64,000 nt of DNA from Alloprevotella tannerae (GTDB lineage: Bacteria; Bacteroidota; Bacteroidia; Bacteroidales; Bacteroidaceae), in the NCBI GenBank assembly GCA_015259125.1, contig JABZGR010000007.1:1-64000 (forward strand). Reading direction: 5' to 3'. This document shows positions 18,693 to 28,760 of this stretch, piece by piece. A program made the position numbers and the translations under genes. Each line of letters opens with the position of its first letter. The first letter of the stretch is position 1. The notes beneath the pieces are model-generated. The model worked only from the letters and a program-made list of their open reading frames with translations. It was not told where the DNA came from and made no database searches.

Positions 18693-20021
18693 ATGGAAAC
18701 AATTTGCGCTATTGCCACAGCGCCAGGCGGCGCTATTGGTATCGTTCGCCTATCTGGAGATGATGCTATAAGCTTAACGGAGAAAATACTTGACCGGAAT
18801 TTGCAGGAAAAGGTCACTTATGCACATATTCTTGATAATGGGGAAATTTTAGATGAGGTGATTGTGACGATTTTTCGGCAACCTCATTCTTATACGGGGG
18901 AAAATACAGCCGAGATTTCCTGCCATGGTTCTCCATATATTTTGCAGCGGACAATGGAACTCCTCGTTGCGCAAGGTTGTAAACCTGCAAGGCCGGGAGA
19001 ATTTACACAGCGGGCTTTCTTGAATCATAAGATGGATTTGAGTAGGGCAGAGGCGGTAGCTGATTTAATAGCTGCGAGGTCTAAAGCTCAGCAAAAAATG
19101 GCTATGCAACAAATGCGGGGTAATTTTTCTAAGTCTTTAAGTGAGCTGAGAGACCAACTGCTGCACATTACTTCCTTATTAGAATTGGAATTAGACTTTT
19201 CTGATCATGAAGATTTGGAGTTTGCAGATCGCTCTGAGCTCATTGCTTTAGCTAAAATGATAGAAGAAAAGGTCAGTTCTTTATTAAATAGCTTCAAATT
19301 GGGGAATGCTATTAAGCATGGTGTGCCCGTAGCAATCGTGGGTAAGACAAACGCAGGAAAATCTACACTCCTAAATGCGCTTGTCGGAGAAGAACGAGCT
19401 TTGGTTAGCGATATTAATGGTACGACTCGGGATACGATAGAAGATATAGTAAACATCGAGGGCACGCTTTTTCGGTTTATTGATACAGCTGGTATACGCA
19501 GAACAGACGATATCGTAGAAACTATGGGCATTGAGCGAACATTTCAAACGATAGCTAAAGCTGATATTGTCCTATGGGTCATTGATGCTCAAGATTCTAA
19601 AGATTTGCTCAAAGAATTGGAACAACAAATGCGTCAACATTGTGATTCTAAGAAACTTATTTGCGTCTTTAATAAAACGGATCTTCAATTTCCTCAATTT
19701 ATCCCAAAGGGGATAGATACCGTTTCTATTAGTGCTAAAAAGAATATAGGGATGGATAAGCTGCGAGATCTTCTGAAAGTAAGCACTGATATTGCTACGG
19801 CTGAAGATGTCATTGTCTCCAATATTCGTCACTATGAGGCACTCTGCGAAGCTAGAACTTCTTTAGAGATGGCTCAATCTGGCTTAATTAATCATCTGAG
19901 TGGAGAGTTTGTAAGTCAAGATTTAAGAGCCTGTATACAAAGTCTTTCTGAAATAGTAGGAGATATAACTTCTCAGTCTGTTTTAAATAACATTTTTAGT
20001 CATTTCTGCATCGGAAAGTAA
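18693..20021 (+). CDS. mnmE: tRNA uridine-34 modification GTPase
   Basis: This 442-aa GTPase works with MnmG to place the carboxymethylaminomethyl group on wobble uridines of certain tRNAs. The N-terminal folate-binding domain starts ICAIATAPGGAIGIVR. The G domain has P-loop GKTNAGKS (217-224), the switch segment GTTRDTIED, DTAGIR and the NKTD base motif. The C-terminal C-x-G-K is CIGK with Cys439 at the extreme end. The length is only slightly below the usual 450-460. It follows dnaB by 11 bp. Confidence 0.96.
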   Translation: METICAIATAPGGAIGIVRLSGDDAISLTEKILDRNLQEKVTYAHILDNGEILDEVIVTIFRQPHSYTGENTAEISCHGSPYILQRTMELLVAQGCKPARPGEFTQRAFLNHKMDLSRAEAVADLIAARSKAQQKMAMQQMRGNFSKSLSELRDQLLHITSLLELELDFSDHEDLEFADRSELIALAKMIEEKVSSLLNSFKLGNAIKHGVPVAIVGKTNAGKSTLLNALVGEERALVSDINGTTRDTIEDIVNIEGTLFRFIDTAGIRRTDDIVETMGIERTFQTIAKADIVLWVIDAQDSKDLLKELEQQMRQHCDSKKLICVFNKTDLQFPQFIPKGIDTVSISAKKNIGMDKLRDLLKVSTDIATAEDVIVSNIRHYEALCEARTSLEMAQSGLINHLSGEFVSQDLRACIQSLSEIVGDITSQSVLNNIFSHFCIGK

Positions 20022-20131
20022 GCCTATAAATATCTGAGGTTTTTCGTATCATGTCAGGACCTATCTGCCGACTGAGTTCAAGCAAATAGTGCATTGAGTC
20101 TTGATGCGTCGAGTCATTAATATCACTAATA

Positions 20132-21406
20132 TTAAGACCCCATTCCTAGATGATACTCTTTAGCTAAACCACCTTCACTAGTCTCACGATACAACGAGGG
20201 AAGATCTTGACCAGTCTCTTTCATAACTTCTACGCATTTATCATAGCTTATAAGGTGTAGTCCATCAGCGAATGTTGCGTAGATATTAGCATCTAATGCT
20301 CGAGCTGCTGCGTGTGCATTTCGTTCTATGCAAGGAATTTGTACTAAGCCACAGACGGGGTCGCAAGTCATTCCTAAATGATGTTCCAAACCCATTTCGG
20401 CCGCATATTCTATGCTAGCTAATGTACCTCCAAATAGATAATTAGCAGCTGCTGCTGCCATTGCACAAGCTACACCAACTTCTGCTTGACAGCCGCATTC
20501 TGCTCCACTAATTGAAGCTCTACTTTTAGCGATATTACCAATGAGGCCTGCTGTAGCAAGGGCATGTAGAATTCGCTTTTCTGGAAAGTTTCTAGAATTG
20601 GCGATGTGATACAAAACAGCGGGTACTACTCCGCAACTACCGCAAGTCGGAGCTGTTACAATTTTGCCGCCACTTGCATTCTCTTCACTTACGGCTAATG
20701 CGTATGAAAAGACGAGGCCTCGAGACTGTAATGTCTGCCTATACCCAGTAGCTCTTATAAAATAATCTGGCGCTTTTCTGCGTAAATGAAGCTCTCCAGG
20801 AAGAACTCCTTCATGTACTAAACCACGGTCTACAGCATCACGCATTGTTTGCCAAACTCGAGCAAGATAGTGCCAAATCTCTGCACCTTCACAGGCTTCA
20901 ACGTACTCCCAATAAGTCTTCCCCCGTTGCTCACACCAGGTCTGTATGTCTTTAAGCCTATTATATTCATAAACGTCTGGGGTCTCTAGGCGTGAACTGT
21001 CTTTTTCAGCCAAGGCTCCTCCACCTACACTATAAACTGTCCAAGGATGTTTCCATTCAGATGCAGCGGTAGATTTTGATGGAGAAGCAACACTATATAT
21101 TGTACCCCAAGATTTTTGTGGAGGCTTCTCTCCAATGATACATTCAAATTTCATTCCATTAGGATGAAAGTCCGGTTTTATTTCTGGTTTCCAAATGATC
21201 TCACAACGATCTCCTAAAACTTGTCGAATAGCAATATCTGTTAAGTGTCCTTTTCCCGTAGCCGCTAAACTTCCATACAGTGTTGCACGGAAACAGATAG
21301 CATCAGGATGTTCCAAAAGATACTTTTCAGCTGCAAATCGAGGTCCCATCGTGTGAGAGGACGAGGGACCTTGACCAATGCGAAATAACTCTTTTAGTGA
21401 TTTCAT
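20132..21406 (-). CDS. sdaA: Iron-sulfur L-serine dehydratase
   Basis: A 424-aa single-chain enzyme that deaminates L-serine to pyruvate and ammonia with an oxygen-sensitive [4Fe-4S] cluster. The N-terminal GQGPSSSHTMGP motif and the Cys-containing segments TAPTCGSCG, SGAECGCQAEVG and GMTCDPVCGLVQIPC are all present. The alpha and beta domains are fused, as in most Bacteroidetes. It lies 30 bp downstream of class III fbp on the minus strand. Pyruvate from serine feeds the ferredoxin-linked oxidoreductases of an anaerobe. Confidence 0.95.
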   Translation of the reverse strand: MKSLKELFRIGQGPSSSHTMGPRFAAEKYLLEHPDAICFRATLYGSLAATGKGHLTDIAIRQVLGDRCEIIWKPEIKPDFHPNGMKFECIIGEKPPQKSWGTIYSVASPSKSTAASEWKHPWTVYSVGGGALAEKDSSRLETPDVYEYNRLKDIQTWCEQRGKTYWEYVEACEGAEIWHYLARVWQTMRDAVDRGLVHEGVLPGELHLRRKAPDYFIRATGYRQTLQSRGLVFSYALAVSEENASGGKIVTAPTCGSCGVVPAVLYHIANSRNFPEKRILHALATAGLIGNIAKSRASISGAECGCQAEVGVACAMAAAAANYLFGGTLASIEYAAEMGLEHHLGMTCDPVCGLVQIPCIERNAHAAARALDANIYATFADGLHLISYDKCVEVMKETGQDLPSLYRETSEGGLAKEYHLGMGS

Positions 21407-21436
21407 TAATTACTTCGTAATATCGCAAAAGAAGTT

Positions 21437-23422
21437 TTACTTTCTCTCCTTTATAATGCCCTTTCTATAAGCCATAAGCAGTTTTTCCAAATCCCTTACC
21501 TGCTCACTGAGTTCAACTCCTTTATCAGAGTCAGCCACCATCTCCCGATGTCCCATCATTTCTACGATTTGCGTAGTGGTTTGAATATCTGTACCATTAA
21601 GAATGGCTTCTTCTGTACTGGTAAAAGGTGCATGTTGAACGAGTTGGAAGCCACGACTATGGTATACAAGAGTATAACCTGCAATTCCGGTAGTATTATG
21701 GTAAGCTTTAGCAAATCCTCCATCAATTACCATTAGACGTCCGTCCGCTTTGATTGGTTTCTCACCTTTACCAACCTTAACCGGAACATGTCCGTTTATA
21801 ATATGTCTATGTTCTCCCTTGACACCAAATTCATCCATAATATAATCGCAGATGGTGGCACTATCGCGCAATTGGTAATACCATCCTTTCTTTTCGACAT
21901 GAGTATTCTTGTCGGCTATAAAATACCTTTCGAATGTAGACATCTTAGACTTATCGAAAAGAGGACTTTCCGGTCCACACCATAAATACCAGAAATAATC
22001 TATTCCGCCTTGGCGCTCCTCAGGTTCGCCTTCCACATCGTATGCCGAACGAATCATTTGCTCCACTCTTTCTAATAAAGCAACTCCTTTAACGAGTTGT
22101 CCACCAACAGAAACTTCATGCAAGCTGCCATCCTCATTCAGGGGAACAGACGCGTGGTATAGCAGATTGGAATTATAGATACCATACATAGAACCATGCG
22201 TTAGCTGTACGTTTATGTGTCTTTGAAGGCGATCGCTTATAAGGAAGCTATGGCATAACCGTTCAATAACTTCTTTCTCTTCTTTGGTAAGCTCAAATGG
22301 ATGTTTAGGATCAATTGTCGGAAAATTCATATCAAGCATATCATATGTATTCCCTTCGATGGTTACGATTCCTTTTTCAAAATCTATCTTATCGAGAAGT
22401 TTGCGGTCATCCATTTTCCATTCGGGATGCTTATTATAAAGTTGTCCTTCAAGCTTAAACTGGATAATGGATATAGCCTTGTGCATTTGGGCAATGAGCT
22501 TACACTTCTTTTCTGTTAGTCGTTTATCGTTAGTTTCAATTTTGGGCTTGAACACAGCACATTCATCATTTCCGTACGTGTCTATGGAAAATGTTGTGAG
22601 AGGCACAAGGTTTATAGCATATCCATCCTCTATGGTTGCTAAATTGGCGTATCGAAGTGAAATTCTCAACACACTAGCAACGCAAGCTGGATTACCGGCT
22701 GCTGCTCCCATCCATAAAATATCGTGATTGCCCCATTGCAAATCCCAATTGTGATATGATTCAAGCACATCCATAATTAGATGTGCTCCTGGTCCGCGAT
22801 CATAAATATCTCCAAGTACGTGCAATTGATCAATTGCAAGTCGTTGAATAAGATAACAAAGCGCAATAATAAAATTGTCAGCTCGTGTAGTTCCAATGAT
22901 AGTTTGAATAATCACATTAACATAGGCTTGTTTATTATGATCGTCCGTACTTTCGTGCATAAGTTCTTCTATGATATAAGCATATTCGGGCGGTAAACTC
23001 TTTCTTACTTTTGAACGTGTATATTTAGAACTTACACGCCGACAAACCGCCACCAATTGGTTGAGCGTTGTTTGGTAATAATCAGAAATATTTCTGTCTG
23101 TCTTTTTTACTAAGTCTAATTTTTGCTCCGGATAATAAATAAGTGTGCAGAGGTCTTTTTTCTCCTGTTCGCGTAGTGTGGTACCAAAGAGTTCGTTTAC
23201 CTTGCGTTTAATGTTACCCGACGCATTTCTCAGCACATGTTGAAAAGCTTCATTCTCTCCATGCAAGTCGGCTAAGAAATGTTCTGTTGGTTTAGGTAGA
23301 TGAAGAATGGCTTCCAAGTTTATAATTTCAGTTGTGACAGAAGAGATTGTGGGAAAATCTCTAGATAATAAGCGAAGGTATCGCAAATCGTCATTGACCT
23401 TTTTAATAGAAGATTGTTTCAT
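21437..23422 (-). CDS. fbp: Fructose-1,6-bisphosphatase, class III
   Basis: A 661-aa gluconeogenic phosphatase of the Firmicutes/Bacteroidetes type. It is a calcineurin-like metallophosphatase with motifs LADLHGENEAF, LGDIYDRGPG and WGNHDILWMGA, and INGHVPVKVGKGE near the C-terminus. The length is standard (640-670 aa). It hydrolyses fructose 1,6-bisphosphate to fructose 6-phosphate, needed when carbon comes from amino acids. It lies between nfnAB and sdaA on the minus strand and is separated from nfnAB by a hairpin. Confidence 0.96.
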   Translation of the reverse strand: MKQSSIKKVNDDLRYLRLLSRDFPTISSVTTEIINLEAILHLPKPTEHFLADLHGENEAFQHVLRNASGNIKRKVNELFGTTLREQEKKDLCTLIYYPEQKLDLVKKTDRNISDYYQTTLNQLVAVCRRVSSKYTRSKVRKSLPPEYAYIIEELMHESTDDHNKQAYVNVIIQTIIGTTRADNFIIALCYLIQRLAIDQLHVLGDIYDRGPGAHLIMDVLESYHNWDLQWGNHDILWMGAAAGNPACVASVLRISLRYANLATIEDGYAINLVPLTTFSIDTYGNDECAVFKPKIETNDKRLTEKKCKLIAQMHKAISIIQFKLEGQLYNKHPEWKMDDRKLLDKIDFEKGIVTIEGNTYDMLDMNFPTIDPKHPFELTKEEKEVIERLCHSFLISDRLQRHINVQLTHGSMYGIYNSNLLYHASVPLNEDGSLHEVSVGGQLVKGVALLERVEQMIRSAYDVEGEPEERQGGIDYFWYLWCGPESPLFDKSKMSTFERYFIADKNTHVEKKGWYYQLRDSATICDYIMDEFGVKGEHRHIINGHVPVKVGKGEKPIKADGRLMVIDGGFAKAYHNTTGIAGYTLVYHSRGFQLVQHAPFTSTEEAILNGTDIQTTTQIVEMMGHREMVADSDKGVELSEQVRDLEKLLMAYRKGIIKERK

Positions 23423-23444
23423 AGCGCTTTTATATTTTAATTAT

Positions 23445-23483
23445 ACCGAGACTTCCCTCTTTGTTGATAAAGGGAAGCTCGGT
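23445..23483 (-). terminator. Hairpin between nfnAB and fbp
   Basis: ACCGAG plus CTTCCCT pairs with AGGGAAG plus CTCGGT, with one bulged base, forming a 13-bp stem and a loop of about 12 nt. It lies 55 bp beyond the nfnAB stop. No T-run follows, so it may only attenuate read-through into fbp. Confidence 0.55.
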
Positions 23484-23537
23484 ACGTAGGTTATTATGCA
23501 AAGCTAAGTTCTCCATCTATTTATAAAAGAGATGCTT

Positions 23538-25895
23538 TTATGCTTGCTGAAGTTTGGCGTCCATTTCAGCTGCAGCACGCTTTCCGTCACCCATAGCAAG
23601 GATAACGGTTGCTCCTCCACGCGTGATGTCGCCTCCGGCATAAATCATTGGGATAGATGTTTCTTGCTTTTCATCAACCTCAATGGTACCCCATTTGCTA
23701 AGTTGTAGCCCTTCGACAGAATTAGCGAAAATAGGATTAGCAGATACGCCGACCGCTACAATGACCAAGTCAACGTCCATTTTGATTAAAGCACCTTCGA
23801 TGGGTACCGGCCTACGGCGACCTGATGAATCCGGCTCTCCCAATTCCATCTTTTGAAGTATGACGCGGCAAACATTTCCTTGGTCATCTGCTTCGTAAGA
23901 AACAGGGTTATGTAAGTTCATAAACTGAACGCCTTCGTCTTTAGCTTGGATAATTTCCTCTAAGCCTGCAGGCATTTCTTCTTCACTGCGTCGATAAACG
24001 ACCGTTGCACTGGCTGCACCTAAGCGAAGTGCTGTGCGCACGGAGTCCATAGCAGTGTTGCCACCGCCGACAACAATAACTTTCTTACCATAAGGAATAG
24101 GTGTTTCGCTAGACTCCTCTATACCCTTCATTAAGTTAACGCGAGTGAGATACTCATTTGAAGAAAGGATATTGTTATAGTTCTCTCCGGGAATATTCAT
24201 GAAGTTCGGGCGTCCGGCACCTGTGGCAACGAAAAGACCTTTGAAGCCTTCCTCTTTCAATTGTTCTACAGTGACTGTTTTACCAACAAGGCAATTCTTG
24301 ACAAACTTAACCCCACTGCGTTCGAGCGTTTCGATTTCGTTGTCAACGATGCGATTAGGTAGACGATATTCAGGAATACCATATTTTAATACGCCTCCCA
24401 ATTCGTGCAATGCTTCAAATACCGTTACGTCATAGCCGCGTTTGGTCATTTCGCCCGCAAAAGACAAGCCTCCAGGGCCTGAGCCGACAACGCCTATCTT
24501 TATATTGCGCTTGACGGCAGGGACAAAGCTCTCCTTTGCACCATGCTCGCGTTGATAATCTGCGGCGAAGCGCTCTAAGCCACCAATAGCTACGGCACGA
24601 CGCTTGGTCTTTGTATGAATACATTGGCTTTCGCATTGCTTCTCTTGCGGACATACGCGCCCACATACGGCCGGCAGCGAACTAATTTCTTTGATGGAAA
24701 GGGCAGCTTTGATAAATTCTCCCTTTTCAATCAATTTGATAAACCGAGGAATGTTTACATGGACAGGACATCCTTGTACGCAGCCGGGATTAGGGCAATC
24801 TAAGCAGCGCTGTGCTTCTTGGATGGCTTGCTCTTTTGTAAATCCACAGCTTACTTCTTCATTCATTTGACGTGCACGGTAAACAGGATCGAGCAAGGGC
24901 ATAGCCACGCGCGGCATAGCCATACGTTCTTTTGGCTTAAATTTAGCCAATAATTCTTTGCGCCATTCTGCGTCACGCGAAAGATCATCTTCAGTGAGCG
25001 TAACGGCTATACGGTCAGCTTCATCTATTACAACTTCGTTTACTTTGTCGGTAGTTGTTGCATCTGAAGCTTTTGTTTCCTTTAAATAATGTGTGTAAGC
25101 GACCTTTTCTTCTTCTGAATAAGAGTTAAGGCGGTTAATGAGTTCGGGGAAATCAACCTGGTGTCCATCAAAGTCAGGTCCATCCATGCAAACGAACTTC
25201 GTGCGCCCATCTATTGTAATACGACAAGCACCACACATACCCATACCATCAACCATAATAGCATTGAGCGCCACGTTCGTAGGTATGGAATGCTCTTTCG
25301 TTAGATCGCAAACATATTGCATCATCAGCGGATCGCCTATTGTAAATACCTTGTTTACGGTCTGCTTACGGAAGATTTGATCCAAAGAGGCTATAATCTG
25401 TGCTTTTTCTCCATCTTTTCCGTGGTTAGAAGAAAGAATTACCTCGTCAGCCATTGCCTTTATTTCCTGTTCAAGAATAATAGATTCATTCTCGCGCTCC
25501 ATTAATACAGCGATGACATGATTGTTTTCGCTTTTCAGAGCAGAAATGGTGGGTAGGAGTGAGGCAATTCCTATGCCGCTGCCCACACAAACGACAGTGC
25601 CATAGTGCTGCACCGGTGTAGGTTTTCCCAAAGGACCTACAATATCTTTAATTTCTTCTCCGCTATTAAGCGCTGAAATTTTAGCCGTAGAGACGCCTAC
25701 GGCTTGAACCACTAAAGTCAGGGTTTCTTGTTTTTTATCAGCAGCAATCACAGGTAAAGGAACGCGCGCGCCATCTTCAACGGCACGAGCAATAACAAAA
25801 TTTCCCGGTCGATGAGCCTTAGCAATGCGAGGCGCTTTCACAATAAATTTAAAGAGGTTCTCAGAGAGTTTCTCTTTTGAAATGATTTGATACAT
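23538..25895 (-). CDS. Fused NfnAB-type flavoprotein (ferredoxin:NADP oxidoreductase / sulfide dehydrogenase family)
   Basis: One 785-aa chain joins two proteins that are usually separate. Residues 1-275 form a PyrK-like FAD/NAD domain with [2Fe-2S] cysteines in GMCGACRIT (Cys221, Cys224) and Cys236. Residues 310-785 form a GltD-like half with Cys364/367/372/376 and Cys411/415/421/425 for [4Fe-4S] clusters, an FAD loop GSGPGG (471-476) and an NADPH loop VVGGGNTAMDS. The pair matches NfnA/NfnB, which couple ferredoxin, NADH and NADPH, and is often annotated SudB/SudA or glutamate synthase small subunit. I favour a transhydrogenase role in this ferredoxin-rich anaerobe. No glutamate synthase large subunit is nearby. 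Confidence 0.88.
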   Translation of the reverse strand: MYQIISKEKLSENLFKFIVKAPRIAKAHRPGNFVIARAVEDGARVPLPVIAADKKQETLTLVVQAVGVSTAKISALNSGEEIKDIVGPLGKPTPVQHYGTVVCVGSGIGIASLLPTISALKSENNHVIAVLMERENESIILEQEIKAMADEVILSSNHGKDGEKAQIIASLDQIFRKQTVNKVFTIGDPLMMQYVCDLTKEHSIPTNVALNAIMVDGMGMCGACRITIDGRTKFVCMDGPDFDGHQVDFPELINRLNSYSEEEKVAYTHYLKETKASDATTTDKVNEVVIDEADRIAVTLTEDDLSRDAEWRKELLAKFKPKERMAMPRVAMPLLDPVYRARQMNEEVSCGFTKEQAIQEAQRCLDCPNPGCVQGCPVHVNIPRFIKLIEKGEFIKAALSIKEISSLPAVCGRVCPQEKQCESQCIHTKTKRRAVAIGGLERFAADYQREHGAKESFVPAVKRNIKIGVVGSGPGGLSFAGEMTKRGYDVTVFEALHELGGVLKYGIPEYRLPNRIVDNEIETLERSGVKFVKNCLVGKTVTVEQLKEEGFKGLFVATGAGRPNFMNIPGENYNNILSSNEYLTRVNLMKGIEESSETPIPYGKKVIVVGGGNTAMDSVRTALRLGAASATVVYRRSEEEMPAGLEEIIQAKDEGVQFMNLHNPVSYEADDQGNVCRVILQKMELGEPDSSGRRRPVPIEGALIKMDVDLVIVAVGVSANPIFANSVEGLQLSKWGTIEVDEKQETSIPMIYAGGDITRGGATVILAMGDGKRAAAEMDAKLQQA

Positions 25896-25916
25896 ACGGT
25901 TAACGATTTGATACGG

Positions 25917-25924
25917 CGAAGATA
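25917..25924 (-). promoter_or_regulatory. Possible -7 element of nfnAB promoter
   Basis: TATCTTCG on the minus strand (one mismatch to TAnnTTTG), 21 bp before the start codon. Confidence 0.35.
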
Positions 25925-26467
25925 CAGGAAATGTATGAGATAAAAGATATTTTCTCGATTATTTCTGGCTTTTAGCTGATCTTACTTGACAGATTGACGT
26001 TGCATAATCGTTGTTTGAATAACTAACTGTGACAAACAGAATAAAAGGGTTAGTTGCTTTTCTCTTGTTTTCTTGGTATAATCCATAGAAATGTTATGAA
26101 ATAGTCACTGTTTTTGAAAATAAAGATACATTTGCATAGATGGAATTTGTGGGCATTGAAGATTCATAAACGAGACTTTATGAATAAAATATAAGATGCC
26201 TATATTTGAAAATAGGCGTGCAAGAATATGTAGCTATTATCAGAAGACGATTCTATTTTTATCTTATCACGTAGATTCCAGTGGACAATGAAATAATATG
26301 CAGGTCATTATGTGTTAGCTACTCCATTTTGCTGATGACCTATATTAAGCTTGGAAGTCATAAGGGCATTTTATATAAACAGATGCTGATTAGATTGTAG
26401 AGTAGAAAGCAGTGTAACCATTGTACCATAATTAAGTTTCCGATAGCTTCCGGCAAACTTAGTTGAT

Positions 26468-26555
26468 GTCCTTTCACGAGGGTACGTTTGTCCTTTCACG
26501 AGAGTACAGTTGTACTTCTATGATAGTACATTCTTTTTCTCACGGAAGCACATAA
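26468..26555. repeat. 22-bp tandem repeat array 4 (4 units)
   Basis: Units start at 26468, 26490, 26512 and 26534. The first two share GTCCTTTCACGAG followed by GTAC, and the third reads GTACTTCTATGATAGTAC, an imperfect 18-bp palindrome. A 4-bp spacer separates palindromes. The fourth unit is degenerate. Confidence 0.85.
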
Positions 26556-26791
26556 AAACAACAACACATAAATGTTTATATATTGTTGTTGCTTATGCGT
26601 TTATACATTTCTATTCCTTGAAAACTATTCTCTTCTTTACTGAGCTTTGATGTATGTTGATTTATCTCCATTATTGTTCGGCAGATTATGGTGGATAGTA
26701 AATGCAAGGTGTATTATCAGATGATGAATAGGATTACTCTATAGTCGTAAATGTGGAGTTGTTAATAACGTGATTGGCATAGAAATTTTTA

Positions 26792-26824
26792 AGCCCTTCA
26801 TACGCTTGACTAGTATGAAGGGCT
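26792..26824 (-). terminator. Strong inverted repeat downstream of guaA
   Basis: A perfect 12-bp stem (AGCCCTTCATAC and its complement) with a 9-nt loop, about 105 bp beyond the guaA stop. The bases after it on the minus strand are TAAAAATTT rather than a clean T-run. Confidence 0.55.
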
Positions 26825-26928
26825 ATGTTAGAGTAAGAGCTTTGCTATATTGGGTAAGAGGATGCAGGATTTTATCCTAATATAGTGTTCTTATCAAGTA
26901 AACAATTTTGGGGAGGCATAATAATTGT

Positions 26929-28482
26929 TTACTCCCATTCGATAGTTGAGGGTGGTTTTGAGGAGATGTCGTAACAAACTCTATTAACCCCCTTAACCTT
27001 ACGTATGATGTCGTTGGATACTTTTGCCATAAATTCGTAGGGAAGGCGAGCCCAATCTGCAGTCATTGCATCAGAACTGGTTACCGCGCGCAAGGCTACT
27101 GCTTGCTCATATGTACGTTCATCGCCCATAACGCCTACGCTCTTAATAGGTAATAGGATTGTGCCGGCTTGCCATACCAAATCGTAAAGTTCTACTTCAT
27201 TTCCGTTGTCGTCTTTTACTCTCCAGTCGTGCAAACCTTTTATATAAATGTCGTCAGCCTCTTGCAAGATACTTACTTTTTCAGGTGTAATGTCGCCCAA
27301 AATGCGCACAGCCAAACCCGGGCCAGGGAATGGGTGACGCTTGATTAGGTGCTCAGGCATTCCTAATTCGTAGCCCACGCGTCTAACTTCATCCTTAAAC
27401 AACCATTCGAGCGGTTCACAGAGTTGTAGATTTAACTCTTCGGGCAAGCCGCCTACGTTATGATGGCTCTTGATAGTTTTTCCTGTAATGTTTAGACTCT
27501 CGATGCGGTCCGGATAGATCGTGCCTTGTGCCAACCATTTTGCATCTGTAATTTTTCTCGCCTCTTCTTCAAAGACATCAATAAATCCTTTTCCAATAAT
27601 CTTGCGCTTTTTTTCGGGATCTGTTACACCGGCCAAATCCTTAAAAAACTTTTCGCTGGCATTTACGCCTAGGACGTTCAGGCCTAAGCCTTCATAATCC
27701 TTTAATACGTTGTCATATTCATTTTTACGAAGCATTCCGTGATCTACGAAAATACAAGTAAGGTTTTTTCCGATAGCCTTATTTAGCAAAGTCGCACAAA
27801 CTGAAGAATCAACGCCTCCGCTTAGGCCTAAAATAACTTTGTCGTTGCCTAATTGATGCTTTAATTTGTCCACTGTGGATTCGATGAAGGACGCAGGACT
27901 CCAGTCTTGCTTGCTTCCGCAGATATCGACTGCAAAATTACGCAGCAGCTGTTTGCCTTCTAAAGTGTGGGCTACTTCAGGATGAAACTGAACACCCCAA
28001 ATCTGTTCGTCTTTTGCCTGGAATGCAGCATTAACAACTTTGTCGGTAGAAGCTATATGATAGAAGTTGTCGGGTAGGGCAGTAATTGTGTCACCATGAC
28101 TCATCCAAACCTGACTGTCCTTGCTGATATCCTTTAATAAGGGATTATCTTTTTCAGCCAACTGCAAGTTGGCACGGCCATATTCTCTGCAGTCTGCTGA
28201 TTCTACTTTTCCTCCAAATTGAGATGCAAGAAATTGAGCGCCATAGCAAATACCCAAAATGGGAAAGCGCCCTCTGATGCTGCTTAAATCTAACTTAAAG
28301 GCTTGTGGATCATTTACACTGAATGGAGAGCCGCTAAGAATGACACCAATAACACCCGTAGTGTCTTTTGGGAATTTATTATAAGGAATAACTTCACAGA
28401 ATGTATCCAATTCGCGTAACCTGCGACCGATAAGTTGGGTTGTCTGTGAGCCGAAGTCTAAAATGATGATCTTTTGTTGCAT
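26929..28482 (-). CDS. guaA: GMP synthase (glutamine-hydrolysing)
   Basis: This 517-aa enzyme converts XMP to GMP using glutamine amide nitrogen and ATP. The class I glutaminase half has nucleophile Cys79 in GICYGAQ and the His/Glu pair in FHPEVAHT. The ATP-pyrophosphatase half has the P-loop [11 protein letters not shown] near residue 220. A C-terminal dimerisation domain ends KPPSTIEWE as in the family. It is transcribed alone from a TAACTTTG promoter 25 bp upstream. No purine riboswitch was recognised in the short leader. Confidence 0.97.
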   Translation of the reverse strand: MQQKIIILDFGSQTTQLIGRRLRELDTFCEVIPYNKFPKDTTGVIGVILSGSPFSVNDPQAFKLDLSSIRGRFPILGICYGAQFLASQFGGKVESADCREYGRANLQLAEKDNPLLKDISKDSQVWMSHGDTITALPDNFYHIASTDKVVNAAFQAKDEQIWGVQFHPEVAHTLEGKQLLRNFAVDICGSKQDWSPASFIESTVDKLKHQLGNDKVILGLSGGVDSSVCATLLNKAIGKNLTCIFVDHGMLRKNEYDNVLKDYEGLGLNVLGVNASEKFFKDLAGVTDPEKKRKIIGKGFIDVFEEEARKITDAKWLAQGTIYPDRIESLNITGKTIKSHHNVGGLPEELNLQLCEPLEWLFKDEVRRVGYELGMPEHLIKRHPFPGPGLAVRILGDITPEKVSILQEADDIYIKGLHDWRVKDDNGNEVELYDLVWQAGTILLPIKSVGVMGDERTYEQAVALRAVTSSDAMTADWARLPYEFMAKVSNDIIRKVKGVNRVCYDISSKPPSTIEWE

Positions 28483-28506
28483 CGTTGGGTTAGATTATAA
28501 TAGGCG

Positions 28507-28514
28507 CAAAGTTA
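28507..28514 (-). promoter_or_regulatory. -7 element of guaA promoter
   Basis: TAACTTTG, followed by C, on the minus strand, 25 bp before the ATG. The predicted leader is under 20 nt. The -33 box is not clear. Confidence 0.55.
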
Positions 28515-28703
28515 GCTTTTTTCGTTTAATCGCTTTCTTCTTTCATAAGGAAAATAAAAAATATGCAGGGTATGCTCTGACTTGACGATATCATTTCTAA
28601 ATATTCAACCCCGCAAAGCCAATCAAAATGTATCGCAATATTTTAGTAATATAATTATAATCTGATTTTGTTGAAACTTCCTTGGAATTAAAAAAAGGCT
28701 CTA

Positions 28704-28735
28704 CTTGAAATTTTACATTGAATGTCGTAATTTTG
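28704..28735 (+). promoter_or_regulatory. Bacteroidetes-type promoter of the PiT transporter operon
   Basis: CTTG at 28704-28707, a 20-bp spacer and TAATTTTG at 28728-28735, followed by C. It lies 26 bp before the start codon. Confidence 0.65.
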
Positions 28736-28760
28736 CCGTATCTAAGCAAAACTATCATCT

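Larger units (their letters stand above)
25896..26928. other. 1-kb gene-free stretch with repeat array and hairpins
   Basis: Between guaA and nfnAB (both minus). I see no coding or RNA gene. It holds a four-unit 22-bp array (26468-26555). Inverted repeats include ATTCATAA/TTATGAAT near 26161-26184, GCCTAT/ATAGGC near 26205, an AACAACA/TGTTGTT pair just right of the array, and the hairpin at 26792-26824. Another weaker CTATATT/AATATAG pair lies at about 26850-26888. Confidence 0.55.
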
